This document shows, in pieces, positions 1-6,259 of a stretch of 33,588 bases of DNA (positions within the stretch are counted from its first letter, which is position 1; each line of letters opens with the position of its first letter). The notes below the pieces were generated by a model. The model worked only from the letters and a program-made list of their open reading frames with translations, had not been told where the DNA came from and searched no databases. A program made the position numbers and the translations under genes. Where the stretch lies: positions 1 through 33,588 of IMG/VR virus record IMGVR_UViG_3300034063_000640. The stretch is one strand, 5' to 3'. Source of the DNA: a virus.

Positions 1-127
1 TAGGTTTGACCCCGAGCAGAATGTGGAGGGTGGCAGTAGGTATCTTGCTCAACAGTTAAAAGAGTTTGGTCAACCTGAGCTTGCCTTAGCTGCCTACAAC
101 TGGGGACCAAGAAACATTGAAAATGCT
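1..127. repeat. Left copy of 127-bp terminal direct repeat
   Basis: The first 127 bases are identical to 33462-33588. The repeat lies inside one open reading frame that reads continuously from the right end into the left end. It therefore marks a circular (or circularly permuted) molecule opened at an arbitrary point. An overlap of exactly 127 bases equals a common maximum k-mer of short-read assemblers, so it is probably an assembly overlap rather than a biological terminal repeat. That last point is inference. Confidence 0.95.
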
Positions 128-241
128 GTCGCAAAGTTACGAGCTGAAAAGAAAGATGTAACTTGGGAAAACGTGTTGAGCGTGGTGAAGGTGCCACGAG
201 AAACACGAGAATATGTAAACAAGGTAATGAGATTGGTTTAG
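1..241 (+). CDS. C-terminal part of ejection-protein lytic transglycosylase (gene continues from 31849)
   Basis: This is the 3' end of the gene that starts at 31849; the codon frame here begins at position 2. It encodes the end of an SLT-type transglycosylase domain, including the AAYNWGP motif that follows the catalytic core in this family, and stops with TAG at 239-241. An internal GTG at 23 gives an apparent 72-residue reading frame, but this is not a separate gene because the frame is open across the joint. The S74 fibre gene follows after 9 bases. Confidence 0.93.
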   Translation, partial: RFDPEQNVEGGSRYLAQQLKEFGQPELALAAYNWGPRNIENAVAKLRAEKKDVTWENVLSVVKVPRETREYVNKVMRLV

Positions 242-250
242 GAGAATAAC

Positions 251-1444
251 ATGGCTTGGAGCGGAGGAACCTTCACGAGAGCAAATCCAACTTGGACGAC
301 TGATGCTAGTTTGGGCATTGGTATTGAGGCTGGGCGTCATGATGCTCAAGACAACGACTTCACTACTGGCATTAACCAATGCTTGAACAAGGATGGTAGT
401 AACTCTGCTACTGCCAACCTTAACCTTGGTGGCTACTTGCCTACTAACATTGGTGCTGGCACTGCTGCTGCTCCTGCTATTTGTGCTGGTAATGACATTG
501 ATACTGGCATCTTCTCTCCTGCTGCTAATCAAATTGGTATCGCTACTAACGGCGCTGAGAGAGTTAGGATTGATAATACTGGTAAGGTAGGTATTGGGAC
601 TACTGCGCCAACTTATGACTTTGAGGTAGCTGGTACAGCTACTCGCTGTCAAATTACTAGATTTAGTGCTGATACCGGAGGAACTCAAATAGATTTTGCA
701 AAATCTCGTGGTGCTACTGTTGGCACTAATACCATTGTGCAAAACGGAGATATTTTAGGCGTTTTACGTTTTTCCGGTGCGAACGGGACAGGATTTACGG
801 AAGCCGCATACGTTGCTGGATGGTGTGACGGAACTCCTGGCGCTTCAAATGATATGCCTGGACGTATTACCTTTGCTACAACAGCAGATGGCGCAGGCAC
901 CGCTAGCGAGCGGATGCGAATTACTGCCGGAGGTTTTCTATTCGTAAATACTACCACCAATTTTAGCGCAGATAGAATGTGCCTTGCGTATGATGCGACT
1001 CAAAATGGTCTTGGCATCAGAGACAACAACGACACCAGCGGTACTACCTTCGCAGTTTTTAGAAACTCAACAAATGGAATTTGCGGATCTGTTACACGAG
1101 TTACGACCACGAACGCTGTAAATTATAATACCTCGTCTGATTATAGATTAAAGGAAAACGTAGCACCGATAGCCGACGGATTGCAAAGGACGTTGCAGCT
1201 AAAGCCCGTTTCATTCGATTGGATTGACAGCTCTGAATCATCCGAAGGCTTTATCGCCCATGAAGTCGCAGAAGTCTTTCCTCACGCTGTTTCCGGCATA
1301 AAAGATGATATTGACGAAAACGGACAACCTAAATACCAAGGGGTTGACTACGGCAAGATTACGCCAATTCTGGCCGCTGCAATTAAAGAACTAAACGCCA
1401 AAGTAGAAGCTCTTGAAGCTCGTATAGCAGCGTTGGAAGCATGA
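251..1444 (+). CDS. Tail fibre/spike protein with C-terminal S74 intramolecular chaperone
   Basis: A 397-residue late virion protein. The ATG follows a GGAG box by several bases and the preceding transglycosylase gene by 9 bases. Residues 1-130 are Gly/Ala/Asn-rich with fibre-like text such as KVGIGTTAP (112-120). The C-terminal ~105 residues form a peptidase S74 domain: the SDYRLK motif (296-301) holds the Ser/Lys self-cleavage dyad, followed by GFIAHEVAEVFP (333-344), VDYGKITPILAAAIKEL (365-381) and a terminal coiled coil. In known S74 fibres and spikes the domain trimerises the protein and is cut off before the serine; this is family knowledge. It probably binds the host surface. The 3' end overlaps the next gene by ATGA. 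Confidence 0.9.
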   Translation: MAWSGGTFTRANPTWTTDASLGIGIEAGRHDAQDNDFTTGINQCLNKDGSNSATANLNLGGYLPTNIGAGTAAAPAICAGNDIDTGIFSPAANQIGIATNGAERVRIDNTGKVGIGTTAPTYDFEVAGTATRCQITRFSADTGGTQIDFAKSRGATVGTNTIVQNGDILGVLRFSGANGTGFTEAAYVAGWCDGTPGASNDMPGRITFATTADGAGTASERMRITAGGFLFVNTTTNFSADRMCLAYDATQNGLGIRDNNDTSGTTFAVFRNSTNGICGSVTRVTTTNAVNYNTSSDYRLKENVAPIADGLQRTLQLKPVSFDWIDSSESSEGFIAHEVAEVFPHAVSGIKDDIDENGQPKYQGVDYGKITPILAAAIKELNAKVEALEARIAALEA

Positions 1445-1860
1445 AGCAGCTTAGGTTAGTCAGAGTATCAGAGCATGACGGCGCTACGCTGGGAGTGCTC
1501 TGTATTGATGATGTGCCTGAGTTTGTTACGTTAGAGGATGCTTGGAGGGATAACGAGCGACAGATAAGTTGTATCCCTGTTGGTAGGTATAAGCTCAAAC
1601 CTAAAGTGAGTCCTAAGTTTGGCAGCACTTGGCAGGTAATGGATGTTCCTGAGCGGGATCATATTTTGTTTCACGCTGGCAATACGCACAAGGACACGCA
1701 TGGCTGTATCTTGCTTGGTTTGCAGTTTGGAAGGCTAGGCACCGAGACAGCTATCCTTGCCTCTCGCTCTGCTTTCTTGCAGTTCTTGCAAAAGATGAGT
1801 CCCGACAAGGAAGCTCAGTTGATTGTGATAGATGCTTATGGCGGTGGGAGGGTACATTGA
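1441..1860 (+). CDS. DUF5675 family protein in lysis-like cassette
   Basis: A 139-residue protein whose ATG overlaps the stop of the fibre gene (ATGA), implying translational coupling. It has the conserved features of DUF5675: FVTLEDAWRDNERQISCIP near residues 29-47, GRYKLKPKVSPKFGSTWQV, and ILFHAGNTHKDTHGCILLG near residues 75-93. The family is common beside holin and endolysin genes in phages. Its conserved His/Asp/Cys residues could form a catalytic or metal site, but the biochemical role is not established. The position between fibre and holin-like genes suggests a late role in lysis or cell-wall handling. Confidence 0.85.
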   Translation: MKQLRLVRVSEHDGATLGVLCIDDVPEFVTLEDAWRDNERQISCIPVGRYKLKPKVSPKFGSTWQVMDVPERDHILFHAGNTHKDTHGCILLGLQFGRLGTETAILASRSAFLQFLQKMSPDKEAQLIVIDAYGGGRVH

Positions 1861-2099
1861 CAGAAGGAGATTTTACCCAACTTCGCTATTGGCTGGATAT
1901 GCTGATTAAGGCTGCTATTGGCGTTGTGATTAGCATTGTTGGCTTGGACTATAGGTCGGTAAAGAATTCTCTGCATGAGCTTGAGCAGAGTAAATATAAG
2001 GTCACCATGGAAGTGCAGGTGATACAGGCTGAGTTGAGCCTGATTAAGCAGCGCCTTGAGCGCATAGAGCAGAAGCTAGACAGGGTGCTCGACAAATGA
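1857..2099 (+). CDS. Small membrane protein with coiled coil, holin-like
   Basis: An 80-residue protein starting at TTG, whose TTGA overlaps the preceding stop; GGTGGGAGGG just upstream is the Shine-Dalgarno box. One hydrophobic segment (about residues 14-30, IKAAIGVVISIVG) is followed by a long amphipathic helix (about 40-80) with heptad-like Leu/Ile spacing and charged residues (LIKQRLERIEQKLDRVL). The layout resembles small phage holin or XhlA-like accessory proteins, although XhlA has the coiled coil before the membrane segment. Another start is the ATG at 1896, which would shorten the N terminus to the edge of the membrane helix. Role in lysis is inferred from context. Confidence 0.7.
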   Translation: MTEGDFTQLRYWLDMLIKAAIGVVISIVGLDYRSVKNSLHELEQSKYKVTMEVQVIQAELSLIKQRLERIEQKLDRVLDK

Positions 2100-2920
2100 T
2101 GAGAGTGCTCGTAACGATACTATTAGTATCTATATGGGCACCGATAGCTATTGCAGCACCTAGTTTGTTAGCTCTTTGTCACAAGGATTGGAACTGTGCT
2201 GCCACTGTAAAGCTCTATAAAGGTTTTGAGCCGCTTGAAATTGGCTGGTTAGAGAAAACCTTTGCCCCTGATTGTAAATGCGCTGACAGGCTTTTAAAGG
2301 ACCGTAGGGACAAGGTAGTTCGGGTGCACCTGATTAACTCACCTTGCATGAGAAATAAGCGTTGTGGACGCTATGAGGTATTGTGGGGGTATAACAAGGT
2401 ATCTGCAAATAGGGCGGTACATATCTCTGAGTCGAGGCTTAATAGGCGGTTTAATCGGGTATTGGCTACGACGGCAAAGCGGTTAGAGAAGGCTAAGGGT
2501 AACCTTAGCTGCTTTGTTAGTCCTTGTTTGGAGTGCGATTTGAATGGACGAGCACGAAGAGTTTTGGCTGATAGGGTATCTGTTGCTTTGCCTCAGTGTA
2601 TTTTGGTGGACAATCCTTACCGGCAGGGTTGTCTCAGGGGAAGCGTATGTGAGTCCCACGGAGGCTCTCCTAGAGCTGTTACGCCTTGTATAGTGGACAT
2701 GGATGGTACGAGCGGCATAGAGCTTGACGTATCAGATTGGGCGAGACGGTATCGTAAATGTGAGTTACGGTATTACTGGGAACCTTGGATGAATTGCAAT
2801 CGGGGTAGCTTTGTAGACCCAAGGCAAAGGGATTGTAAGTTTAGCAATAGGTACTTTGAAAAGACTAGGGAGATATTATGCCAATCATTCTATCAATCGT
2901 CAGGCACTTGCTCACGTTAG
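2096..2920 (+). CDS. Secreted cysteine-rich protein in lysis-like cassette, glycosidase-like
   Basis: A 274-residue protein whose ATG overlaps the preceding stop (ATGA); a second ATG follows immediately. Residues 1-20 are a clear signal peptide, with likely cleavage in AIA/AP. The mature part has 18 cysteines, an even number suited to disulfides in the periplasm. Motifs seen: VRVHLINSPCMRNKRCG (75-91), FVSPCLECDL (140-149), ILVDNPY (169-175) and VCESHGG (184-190). Alternating strand-like blocks with Glu/Asp after strands look like a TIM-barrel glycosidase, and E146 is a candidate catalytic acid. I cannot assign a family with certainty. It could be the cell-wall hydrolase of this cassette, because no other candidate is encoded here. 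Confidence 0.6.
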   Translation: MMRVLVTILLVSIWAPIAIAAPSLLALCHKDWNCAATVKLYKGFEPLEIGWLEKTFAPDCKCADRLLKDRRDKVVRVHLINSPCMRNKRCGRYEVLWGYNKVSANRAVHISESRLNRRFNRVLATTAKRLEKAKGNLSCFVSPCLECDLNGRARRVLADRVSVALPQCILVDNPYRQGCLRGSVCESHGGSPRAVTPCIVDMDGTSGIELDVSDWARRYRKCELRYYWEPWMNCNRGSFVDPRQRDCKFSNRYFEKTREILCQSFYQSSGTCSR

Positions 2921-3066
2921 CCGCTGGAGGTTTATTGACCTTCGGCATCGAAGAGAGGGACGCAGCAAATCTTGTCCACGCCGCTGAGCCGGTTGTGGCT
3001 GGTGCTGTCTTGTATGGCGTCTCTCAGGCTTGGAGTTTGGTCGATAAGAAAAAACGACCTAAGTAA
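2878..3066 (+). CDS. Small two-helix holin-like membrane protein
   Basis: A 62-residue protein that overlaps the end of the preceding gene by 43 bases in another frame. AGGGAG lies at the right distance before its ATG. It has two hydrophobic stretches (about 3-23, LSIVRHLLTLAAGGLLTFG, and 38-54, VVAGAVLYGVSQAW), an acidic turn between them, and a basic tail KKKRPK. The pattern of RH-LLT-GG, an acidic turn, then a Trp-containing helix and Lys-rich end matches small phage holins. It ends the + strand late operon and overlaps the convergent early gene by 8 bases. Confidence 0.75.
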   Translation: MPIILSIVRHLLTLAAGGLLTFGIEERDAANLVHAAEPVVAGAVLYGVSQAWSLVDKKKRPK

Positions 3067-3400
3067 GCCTGTTTTTGACTCGACGACAGCGGGTCAGGTT
3101 GTAGCCTATGATGTCACCTTCTGTGGCGTGATTGGCTAAATATCTGGCCCGTTTTCTTATTGTGTCTGCCGCTTCGTGGTCATCGAATAGCAGTTCGCAA
3201 AGGTATTGCAGGTTGTTAGGGCAGGAATCCTCTTCAAACAAGAACCAATTCAGTGAGCGTTTTTGTTTAATGTTTAGTTCTTGATACCAACGTACATAAT
3301 CGACTAAGGCCCTATCAATAACTGCAAGCCACAAGATGTGTTCAGGTGGTACATTGGGTGGAGTTTCTATGCTTAACAAGTTGAATTCGTAATCTTTCAT
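3059..3400 (-). CDS. Conserved small phage protein of unknown function
   Basis: A 113-residue protein, last gene of the - strand early operon; its 3' end overlaps the late operon's last gene tail-to-tail by 8 bases. Conserved-looking parts are LWLAVIDRALVDYVRW, LNWFLFEED, LQYLCELLFDDHEAAD and IRKRAR. A similar arrangement of an IDRA-like segment, WFLF and a CE-LFDD block occurs in small phage proteins near replication genes, from memory. It looks mostly helical with no secretion signal. The ATG overlaps the stop of the nuclease gene upstream (ATGA), so the two are probably translated together. Function unknown. Confidence 0.75.
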   Translation of the reverse strand: MKDYEFNLLSIETPPNVPPEHILWLAVIDRALVDYVRWYQELNIKQKRSLNWFLFEEDSCPNNLQYLCELLFDDHEAADTIRKRARYLANHATEGDIIGYNLTRCRRVKNRLT

Positions 3401-3705
3401 TTCTGTAGTTTAAGCCAATCTTCTAAGTACATCGTCACCAGCCAGGGGCGGTTGTTCTTACGATGCACAACGATAGGCGTTCGGTCCCCACAATCTCGTG
3501 TGGCTTGGTCGATAGCTTTATCGATGTTTAGGGCTTCTACCATTTTACACTCGATGTGGTAATGAGCCAGCTCAGTACACTCAACATCGGAGTCACCAGC
3601 TTTACCACAGAACTGTTGAGTACGGTGAGCAGAAAAGCCGTAATCTTTAAGACGATTGGCTAGTTCTCGCTCTGCACGAGCGCCTTTAGCACGAGAGTTT
3701 ACCAT
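3397..3705 (-). CDS. PDDEXK Holliday-junction-resolvase-like nuclease
   Basis: About 102 residues from the ATG at 3705, which overlaps the upstream stop as TGATG and has GGTGGA before it; a TTG at 3708 would add one residue. Near the start are SRAKGARAERELANRL with a conserved Glu, then GDSDVE and HIECK, giving the E...D...ExK layout of the PD-(D/E)XK fold. A basic patch TRDCGDRTPIVVHRKNNRP follows, as in archaeal Hjc-type and phage resolvases. It probably resolves branched DNA made by replication and RecT-driven annealing before packaging. It sits at the distal end of the early operon. Confidence 0.8.
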   Translation of the reverse strand: MVNSRAKGARAERELANRLKDYGFSAHRTQQFCGKAGDSDVECTELAHYHIECKMVEALNIDKAIDQATRDCGDRTPIVVHRKNNRPWLVTMYLEDWLKLQK

Positions 3706-4034
3706 CAATCCACCAAGTGTAGGTCGGTTATTGCAATTAAATCAGGCTTGTTTTTTCTTTTTAGTTTTTCAACCGTTGCTTGTAATGGCTGAGCAAAAAC
3801 ATCTTGTAAAGCATCTGCGCTCGGTTCGTTACTGCCTGTGAGCTTTTGCCATAAGTAAGCTACAGGACAATCTTCAATATCACCGCTTACTCTCAAATAC
3901 ATGTTGAGACGTCCTAAGTAAAAACCATCTAAAGTTTCAAAAACAAGTTGTGTTGCTTGCGGTGAAGTTCTGACGCCGACAAACTGCACCAAATGGCGGT
4001 CGGTACTTAAATGCTCATCGTGTTCGCAGCGCAT
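3705..4034 (-). CDS. Hypothetical early protein
   Basis: A 109-residue protein of the early operon. Its stop overlaps the start of the nuclease gene (TGATG), which implies coupling. The sequence has no signal peptide or membrane segment. It begins with an acidic/His-rich piece (MRCEHDEHLSTDRHLVQF), contains a strand-rich stretch (QLVFETLDGFYLGRLNMYLRV), and ends with ATVEKLKRKNKPDLIAITDL. I do not recognise the family. The tight spacing suggests it works with the nuclease, but this is only context. Confidence 0.65.
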   Translation of the reverse strand: MRCEHDEHLSTDRHLVQFVGVRTSPQATQLVFETLDGFYLGRLNMYLRVSGDIEDCPVAYLWQKLTGSNEPSADALQDVFAQPLQATVEKLKRKNKPDLIAITDLHLVD

Positions 4035-4042
4035 GGTTTAAT

Positions 4043-4306
4043 TTACCAGTTACGACAGGACCAGTATCGAGCTTTGGTTTTTGGTCCTGGGTTTTCGCAG
4101 TTGTGCCTAGCTCTAAAAGATTTGCGGCGCTCAGGCTCATTCTTACGAATTTTCATGTTTGGGTCACCAAAGCGTACTTTGATTACGTTGCCATTTTCGT
4201 TTTTGACGTACACAGCAAATTTCTTGCGCTCGCCTGGTGTGCGAAAAGGTTTGTTAAGGGATACCTGACGCTCAAGGCTTTTACGGATGTTACTTTCCTT
4301 TGGCAT
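4043..4306 (-). CDS. Small basic phage protein with GDPNMKIR and SFRARHNC motifs
   Basis: An 87-residue basic protein. The C-terminal half contains KKFAVYVKN, VIKVRFGDPNMKIRK, PERRKSFRARHNCENPGP and TKARYWSCRNW. This block recurs in many tailed phages, alone or at the end of larger proteins near head-maturation genes, and is usually annotated as conserved hypothetical; this is from memory. Two Cys and one His could bind zinc. The start ATG has no Shine-Dalgarno box. A promoter-like TTGCAG, 17 bases, CACACT pattern lies such that transcription would begin at or very near the ATG, so the mRNA may be leaderless. Confidence 0.75.
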   Translation of the reverse strand: MPKESNIRKSLERQVSLNKPFRTPGERKKFAVYVKNENGNVIKVRFGDPNMKIRKNEPERRKSFRARHNCENPGPKTKARYWSCRNW

Positions 4307-4332
4307 GTCAAGAGTGTGACTGAAGGTAGTTT

Positions 4333-4351
4333 TTTCTGCAAGCTAAGTTTT
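4333..4351. repeat. 19-bp direct repeat, copy 1 (promoter-like)
   Basis: The 19-mer TTTCTGCAAGCTAAGTTTT occurs here and again at 4471-4489, flanking a terminator-like hairpin. On the - strand it contains CTTGCAGAAA. TTGCAG followed 17 bases later by CACACT could be a -35/-10 pair for the gene starting at 4306. Confidence 0.7.
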
Positions 4352-4370
4352 CATGATGCAGTCTGAAGGC

Positions 4371-4413
4371 AAAAAAAAACCACTCGATACCTTGGCGGGG
4401 ATGAGTGGCTTTT
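4371..4413 (-). terminator. Intrinsic terminator on the - strand within the early operon
   Basis: Read on the - strand, a stem CCACTC/GAGTGG (4403-4408 with 4380-4385) has a 17-base loop and is followed by nine uridines (4371-4379). It lies between the zinc-ribbon gene ending at 4481 and the gene starting at 4306. It would stop or attenuate the main early transcript, leaving the last four genes to a promoter at 4310-4350. The U run is seen; activity is inferred. Confidence 0.7.
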
Positions 4414-4470
4414 GAATGGTGCTAAAGGAATTGCTCCTCTGTCTTTTAATATCTTGAATCACCTTTAACT

Positions 4471-4489
4471 TTTCTGCAAGCTAAGTTTT
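4471..4489. repeat. 19-bp direct repeat, copy 2
   Basis: Identical to 4333-4351. This copy overlaps the last codons and TAG stop of the zinc-ribbon gene on the - strand, so here the sequence is both coding and a possible -35 region. Confidence 0.7.
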
Positions 4490-4669
4490 AAGACGCTGGC
4501 AGTATTCCCAAAAGTCTTGCCATGTAGCGGGGTGCTGGAAAGGCTCAACTGGCTCGCCGCACTCTTGGCAGGTATTGCTTGAGGTAGCAAAGTCAAAGAC
4601 ACCATCGCAGTGTGGACACTTCCAATAATCTGCCTCAACCTCATCCTTCATGCGGTGTTCGATGCCCAT
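4481..4669 (-). CDS. Small zinc-ribbon protein, MGIEHRMK start
   Basis: A 62-residue early protein with two Cys pairs, CPHC (18-21) and CQEC (34-37), a typical zinc ribbon. It ends with PATWQDFWEYCQRLKT. The start overlaps the upstream stop as TAATG. The first eight residues, MGIEHRMK, are identical to those of the next upstream gene because both starts lie in a 25-bp direct repeat. The methionine at residue 7 could be the real start in both. No partner or target is known; small zinc ribbons in phages often bind nucleic acid or host protein. Confidence 0.7.
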   Translation of the reverse strand: MGIEHRMKDEVEADYWKCPHCDGVFDFATSSNTCQECGEPVEPFQHPATWQDFWEYCQRLKT

Positions 4670-4670
4670 T
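4646..4670. repeat. 25-bp direct repeat over start codon, copy 1
   Basis: Identical to 4867-4891. On the - strand it spans the start codon of the zinc-ribbon gene and encodes MGIEHRMK. The two copies delimit exactly one small gene (221-bp period). Confidence 0.9.
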
Positions 4671-4890
4671 ACTCAATTACCGTACCTTTTATACACACGT
4701 TGCCAAAACTACCTTGTCGCACAAGTATTCCACCCTTTTCCTCACAGGTATTTGATTGTTTTTTCAAAAGCATAAAACAACCAATTACTATTGCTATTGC
4801 CGCAAGAAAGATAATGCAGCCAGGAGGCTGATAGTAAACGTCAACGTATCGAGGTAGGTGTCCGTTCTTCATGCGGTGTTCGATGCCCAT
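4669..4890 (-). CDS. Small single-pass membrane protein, MGIEHRMK start
   Basis: A 73-residue protein with one membrane segment near residues 24-42 (GCIIFLAAIAIVIGCFMLL), a short basic KK anchor, then a C-terminal piece with two Cys (NTCEEKGGILVRQGSFGNVC). The start codon directly follows the upstream stop (TAAATG). It shares its first eight residues with the downstream zinc-ribbon protein through a 25-bp repeat. It could be a membrane-acting accessory such as an exclusion or host-takeover protein, but nothing in the sequence decides this. Confidence 0.7.
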   Translation of the reverse strand: MGIEHRMKNGHLPRYVDVYYQPPGCIIFLAAIAIVIGCFMLLKKQSNTCEEKGGILVRQGSFGNVCIKGTVIE

Positions 4891-4891
4891 T
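4867..4891. repeat. 25-bp direct repeat over start codon, copy 2
   Basis: Identical to 4646-4670, at the start of the small membrane protein gene. Recombination between the copies would delete exactly that gene and leave the next gene's start intact. Confidence 0.9.
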
Positions 4892-5241
4892 TATTTATCT
4901 TCAAATCTTTCTGAGCGCATCCTATCGAGTAATCTTTTGCTTTGTTCCGACAACTTATTTTCCCAATGCTCAATAATTTCTTTTTTTGAAAGTTTATTAA
5001 TAGTAGCCAAATACAATGCTCGTTCTTTCTGGTGCGCCTCCTCAATTAGCTTTTTAGCTTCTGCGTACTTGGCTTTCTCATCGGCTATTGCAGCACGATA
5101 TCCGTCCATATAACCAGAGCAAAATGCGCTACTTACTTCATAAGGCGCTTCGTTGCCATATCGCTTCCAGCCAGCATCATCAGCGTATACACACGCTTTT
5201 AGTGACAATTCATCGCTATCAATGTCATCTATGAATATCAT
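4891..5241 (-). CDS. Hypothetical coiled-coil early protein with GY-AA module
   Basis: A 116-residue protein. An acidic start (MIFIDDIDSDEL) is followed by SSAFCSGYMDGYRAAI (about 37-52), which resembles a short module in two other early genes (16: AFLAGYKAAK; 6413-6580: CFIAGHKAAL). The rest is a long charged helix rich in Ala, Lys and Glu, likely a coiled coil. The ATG overlaps the upstream stop (TAATG). I do not recognise the family; small proteins with this module are common in phage early operons. Confidence 0.7.
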   Translation of the reverse strand: MIFIDDIDSDELSLKACVYADDAGWKRYGNEAPYEVSSAFCSGYMDGYRAAIADEKAKYAEAKKLIEEAHQKERALYLATINKLSKKEIIEHWENKLSEQSKRLLDRMRSERFEDK

Positions 5242-5789
5242 TATTCAGCCGAATAAATATCAGTTTGTCTTTTTAGGCCAGACGGAAAGGTAAAGTTCTC
5301 ATCTGTAAAACTTAATTCCTGAAATACAACATGGTTTGTAGGCTGTATGGTAAGGCGTCCGTTTTCTAGTTGGATAAAACAAAACTCTTTAGCTTGCTCA
5401 GGGTAGGCAGAGAAGCCATCGCCAACAGGTGCAGCGGTGAACAGGTAAGTGCCGATATGCTCTCGTCCATTAGCCTTAGCCTTGCATGTTAAGCCGCTAA
5501 GGTAAGTGTACTCCAAGCATGTAAAGTCCTCGCCGTAACAATCCCAGTGCTGAGCCTCTTTCGGTGTCCATGTTGGTGTTGGCAGAGTAAAGGCTAAGCC
5601 ATGAGCCGGTACATTGCGATATATCGCCCCAGATTCAAGCAGAACGGTACATCCCCAGGTACGCCCAGGGTAGGACACCAACCCAAACCAGACGCAAGGG
5701 ATGAAGCCTGTAGGCTCTTGGTGAGTGTAGCGACTGTCAACGTAACAGTAGAGGTGTCGAGGTAGTTCGCCTACAAGGGTGTTTTTCAC
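5241..5789 (-). CDS. Conserved phage hypothetical protein
   Basis: A 182-residue protein starting at GTG (5789), which overlaps the upstream stop as GTGA and is preceded by a strong GGAGGAGAA box. It is rich in aromatic residues: VWFGLVSYPGRTWGCTVLLESGAIYRNVPAHGLAF is followed by WTPKEAQHWDCYG and LTCKAKANGREHIGTYLFTAAPVGDGFSAYPEQAKEFCFIQL (these runs are split here as residues 33-66, 74-86 and 100-141). Confidence 0.55.
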   Translation of the reverse strand: MKNTLVGELPRHLYCYVDSRYTHQEPTGFIPCVWFGLVSYPGRTWGCTVLLESGAIYRNVPAHGLAFTLPTPTWTPKEAQHWDCYGEDFTCLEYTYLSGLTCKAKANGREHIGTYLFTAAPVGDGFSAYPEQAKEFCFIQLENGRLTIQPTNHVVFQELSFTDENFTFPSGLKRQTDIYSAE

Positions 5790-6259
5790 TTCTCCTCCTT
5801 CGGTGCTTCGGGTAGCGGCATCCAGTGGGTAACATCATTCTCTCTATAAACCCATTCGTCGGATCCCTCCCATGTATACTTCCAGTCCTGATCGCCTTTA
5901 TAGCGAGACCTTACTCCCAACACTTTCGGGATGTCGTTCAAGTATTGTCCGAATACTAAAACTTCTTCACCTTCCTCCGGCAGCCGCTCCTTAACGCTGA
6001 TCCATTTTGCTGGCGTCGGCAAATTGGTTTTATCGTGGTCATAAATGATGGTTTTTAAGCCTTCGCACTCATCTGCCATTCCAGCAACAGTATCGTTGGC
6101 TTCTTGGAGTAGCTTTTCCAACTGGAGAATATGATCCTTTGCGGCTTTATAGCCAGCAAGGAAGGCAACTTTTAATTCACCCGAAACTGTCGGGTCATGG
6201 TCTGCATACCAGCGACCTGAAGCCCATTCCTCTGCCATCTGCTCAGGTGTCTTAGTCAT
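5786..6259 (-). CDS. DUF551 domain protein
   Basis: About 157 residues from the ATG at 6259, which overlaps the upstream stop (ATGA); a GTG at 6268 would add three residues. The N-terminal part has EQMAEEWASGRW and VAFLAGYKAAKD, a module shared with the 55-residue protein encoded at 6413-6580. The C-terminal part matches DUF551: WISVKERLPEEGEEVLVF, ending in THWMPLPEAP. DUF551 is widespread in phages and prophages of enteric and other Gram-negative hosts; its function is not established. The combination of an N-terminal early module with DUF551 looks like a domain fusion. Confidence 0.85.
   Translation of the reverse strand: MTKTPEQMAEEWASGRWYADHDPTVSGELKVAFLAGYKAAKDHILQLEKLLQEANDTVAGMADECEGLKTIIYDHDKTNLPTPAKWISVKERLPEEGEEVLVFGQYLNDIPKVLGVRSRYKGDQDWKYTWEGSDEWVYRENDVTHWMPLPEAPKEEK

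Noticed and set aside
23-241. Separate 72-residue gene starting at GTG
   Set aside because: The frame is open to the left and continues from the right end of the sequence; it is the end of the transglycosylase gene.
137-742. 201-residue frame on the - strand
   Set aside because: It lies fully antisense to the tail-fibre gene, is Ser/Thr-rich with no domain and no ribosome-binding site; it is a shadow of the fibre's codon pattern.
4011-4366. Two + strand frames over the early operon
   Set aside because: They overlap well-supported - strand genes with conserved motifs and have no start signals.
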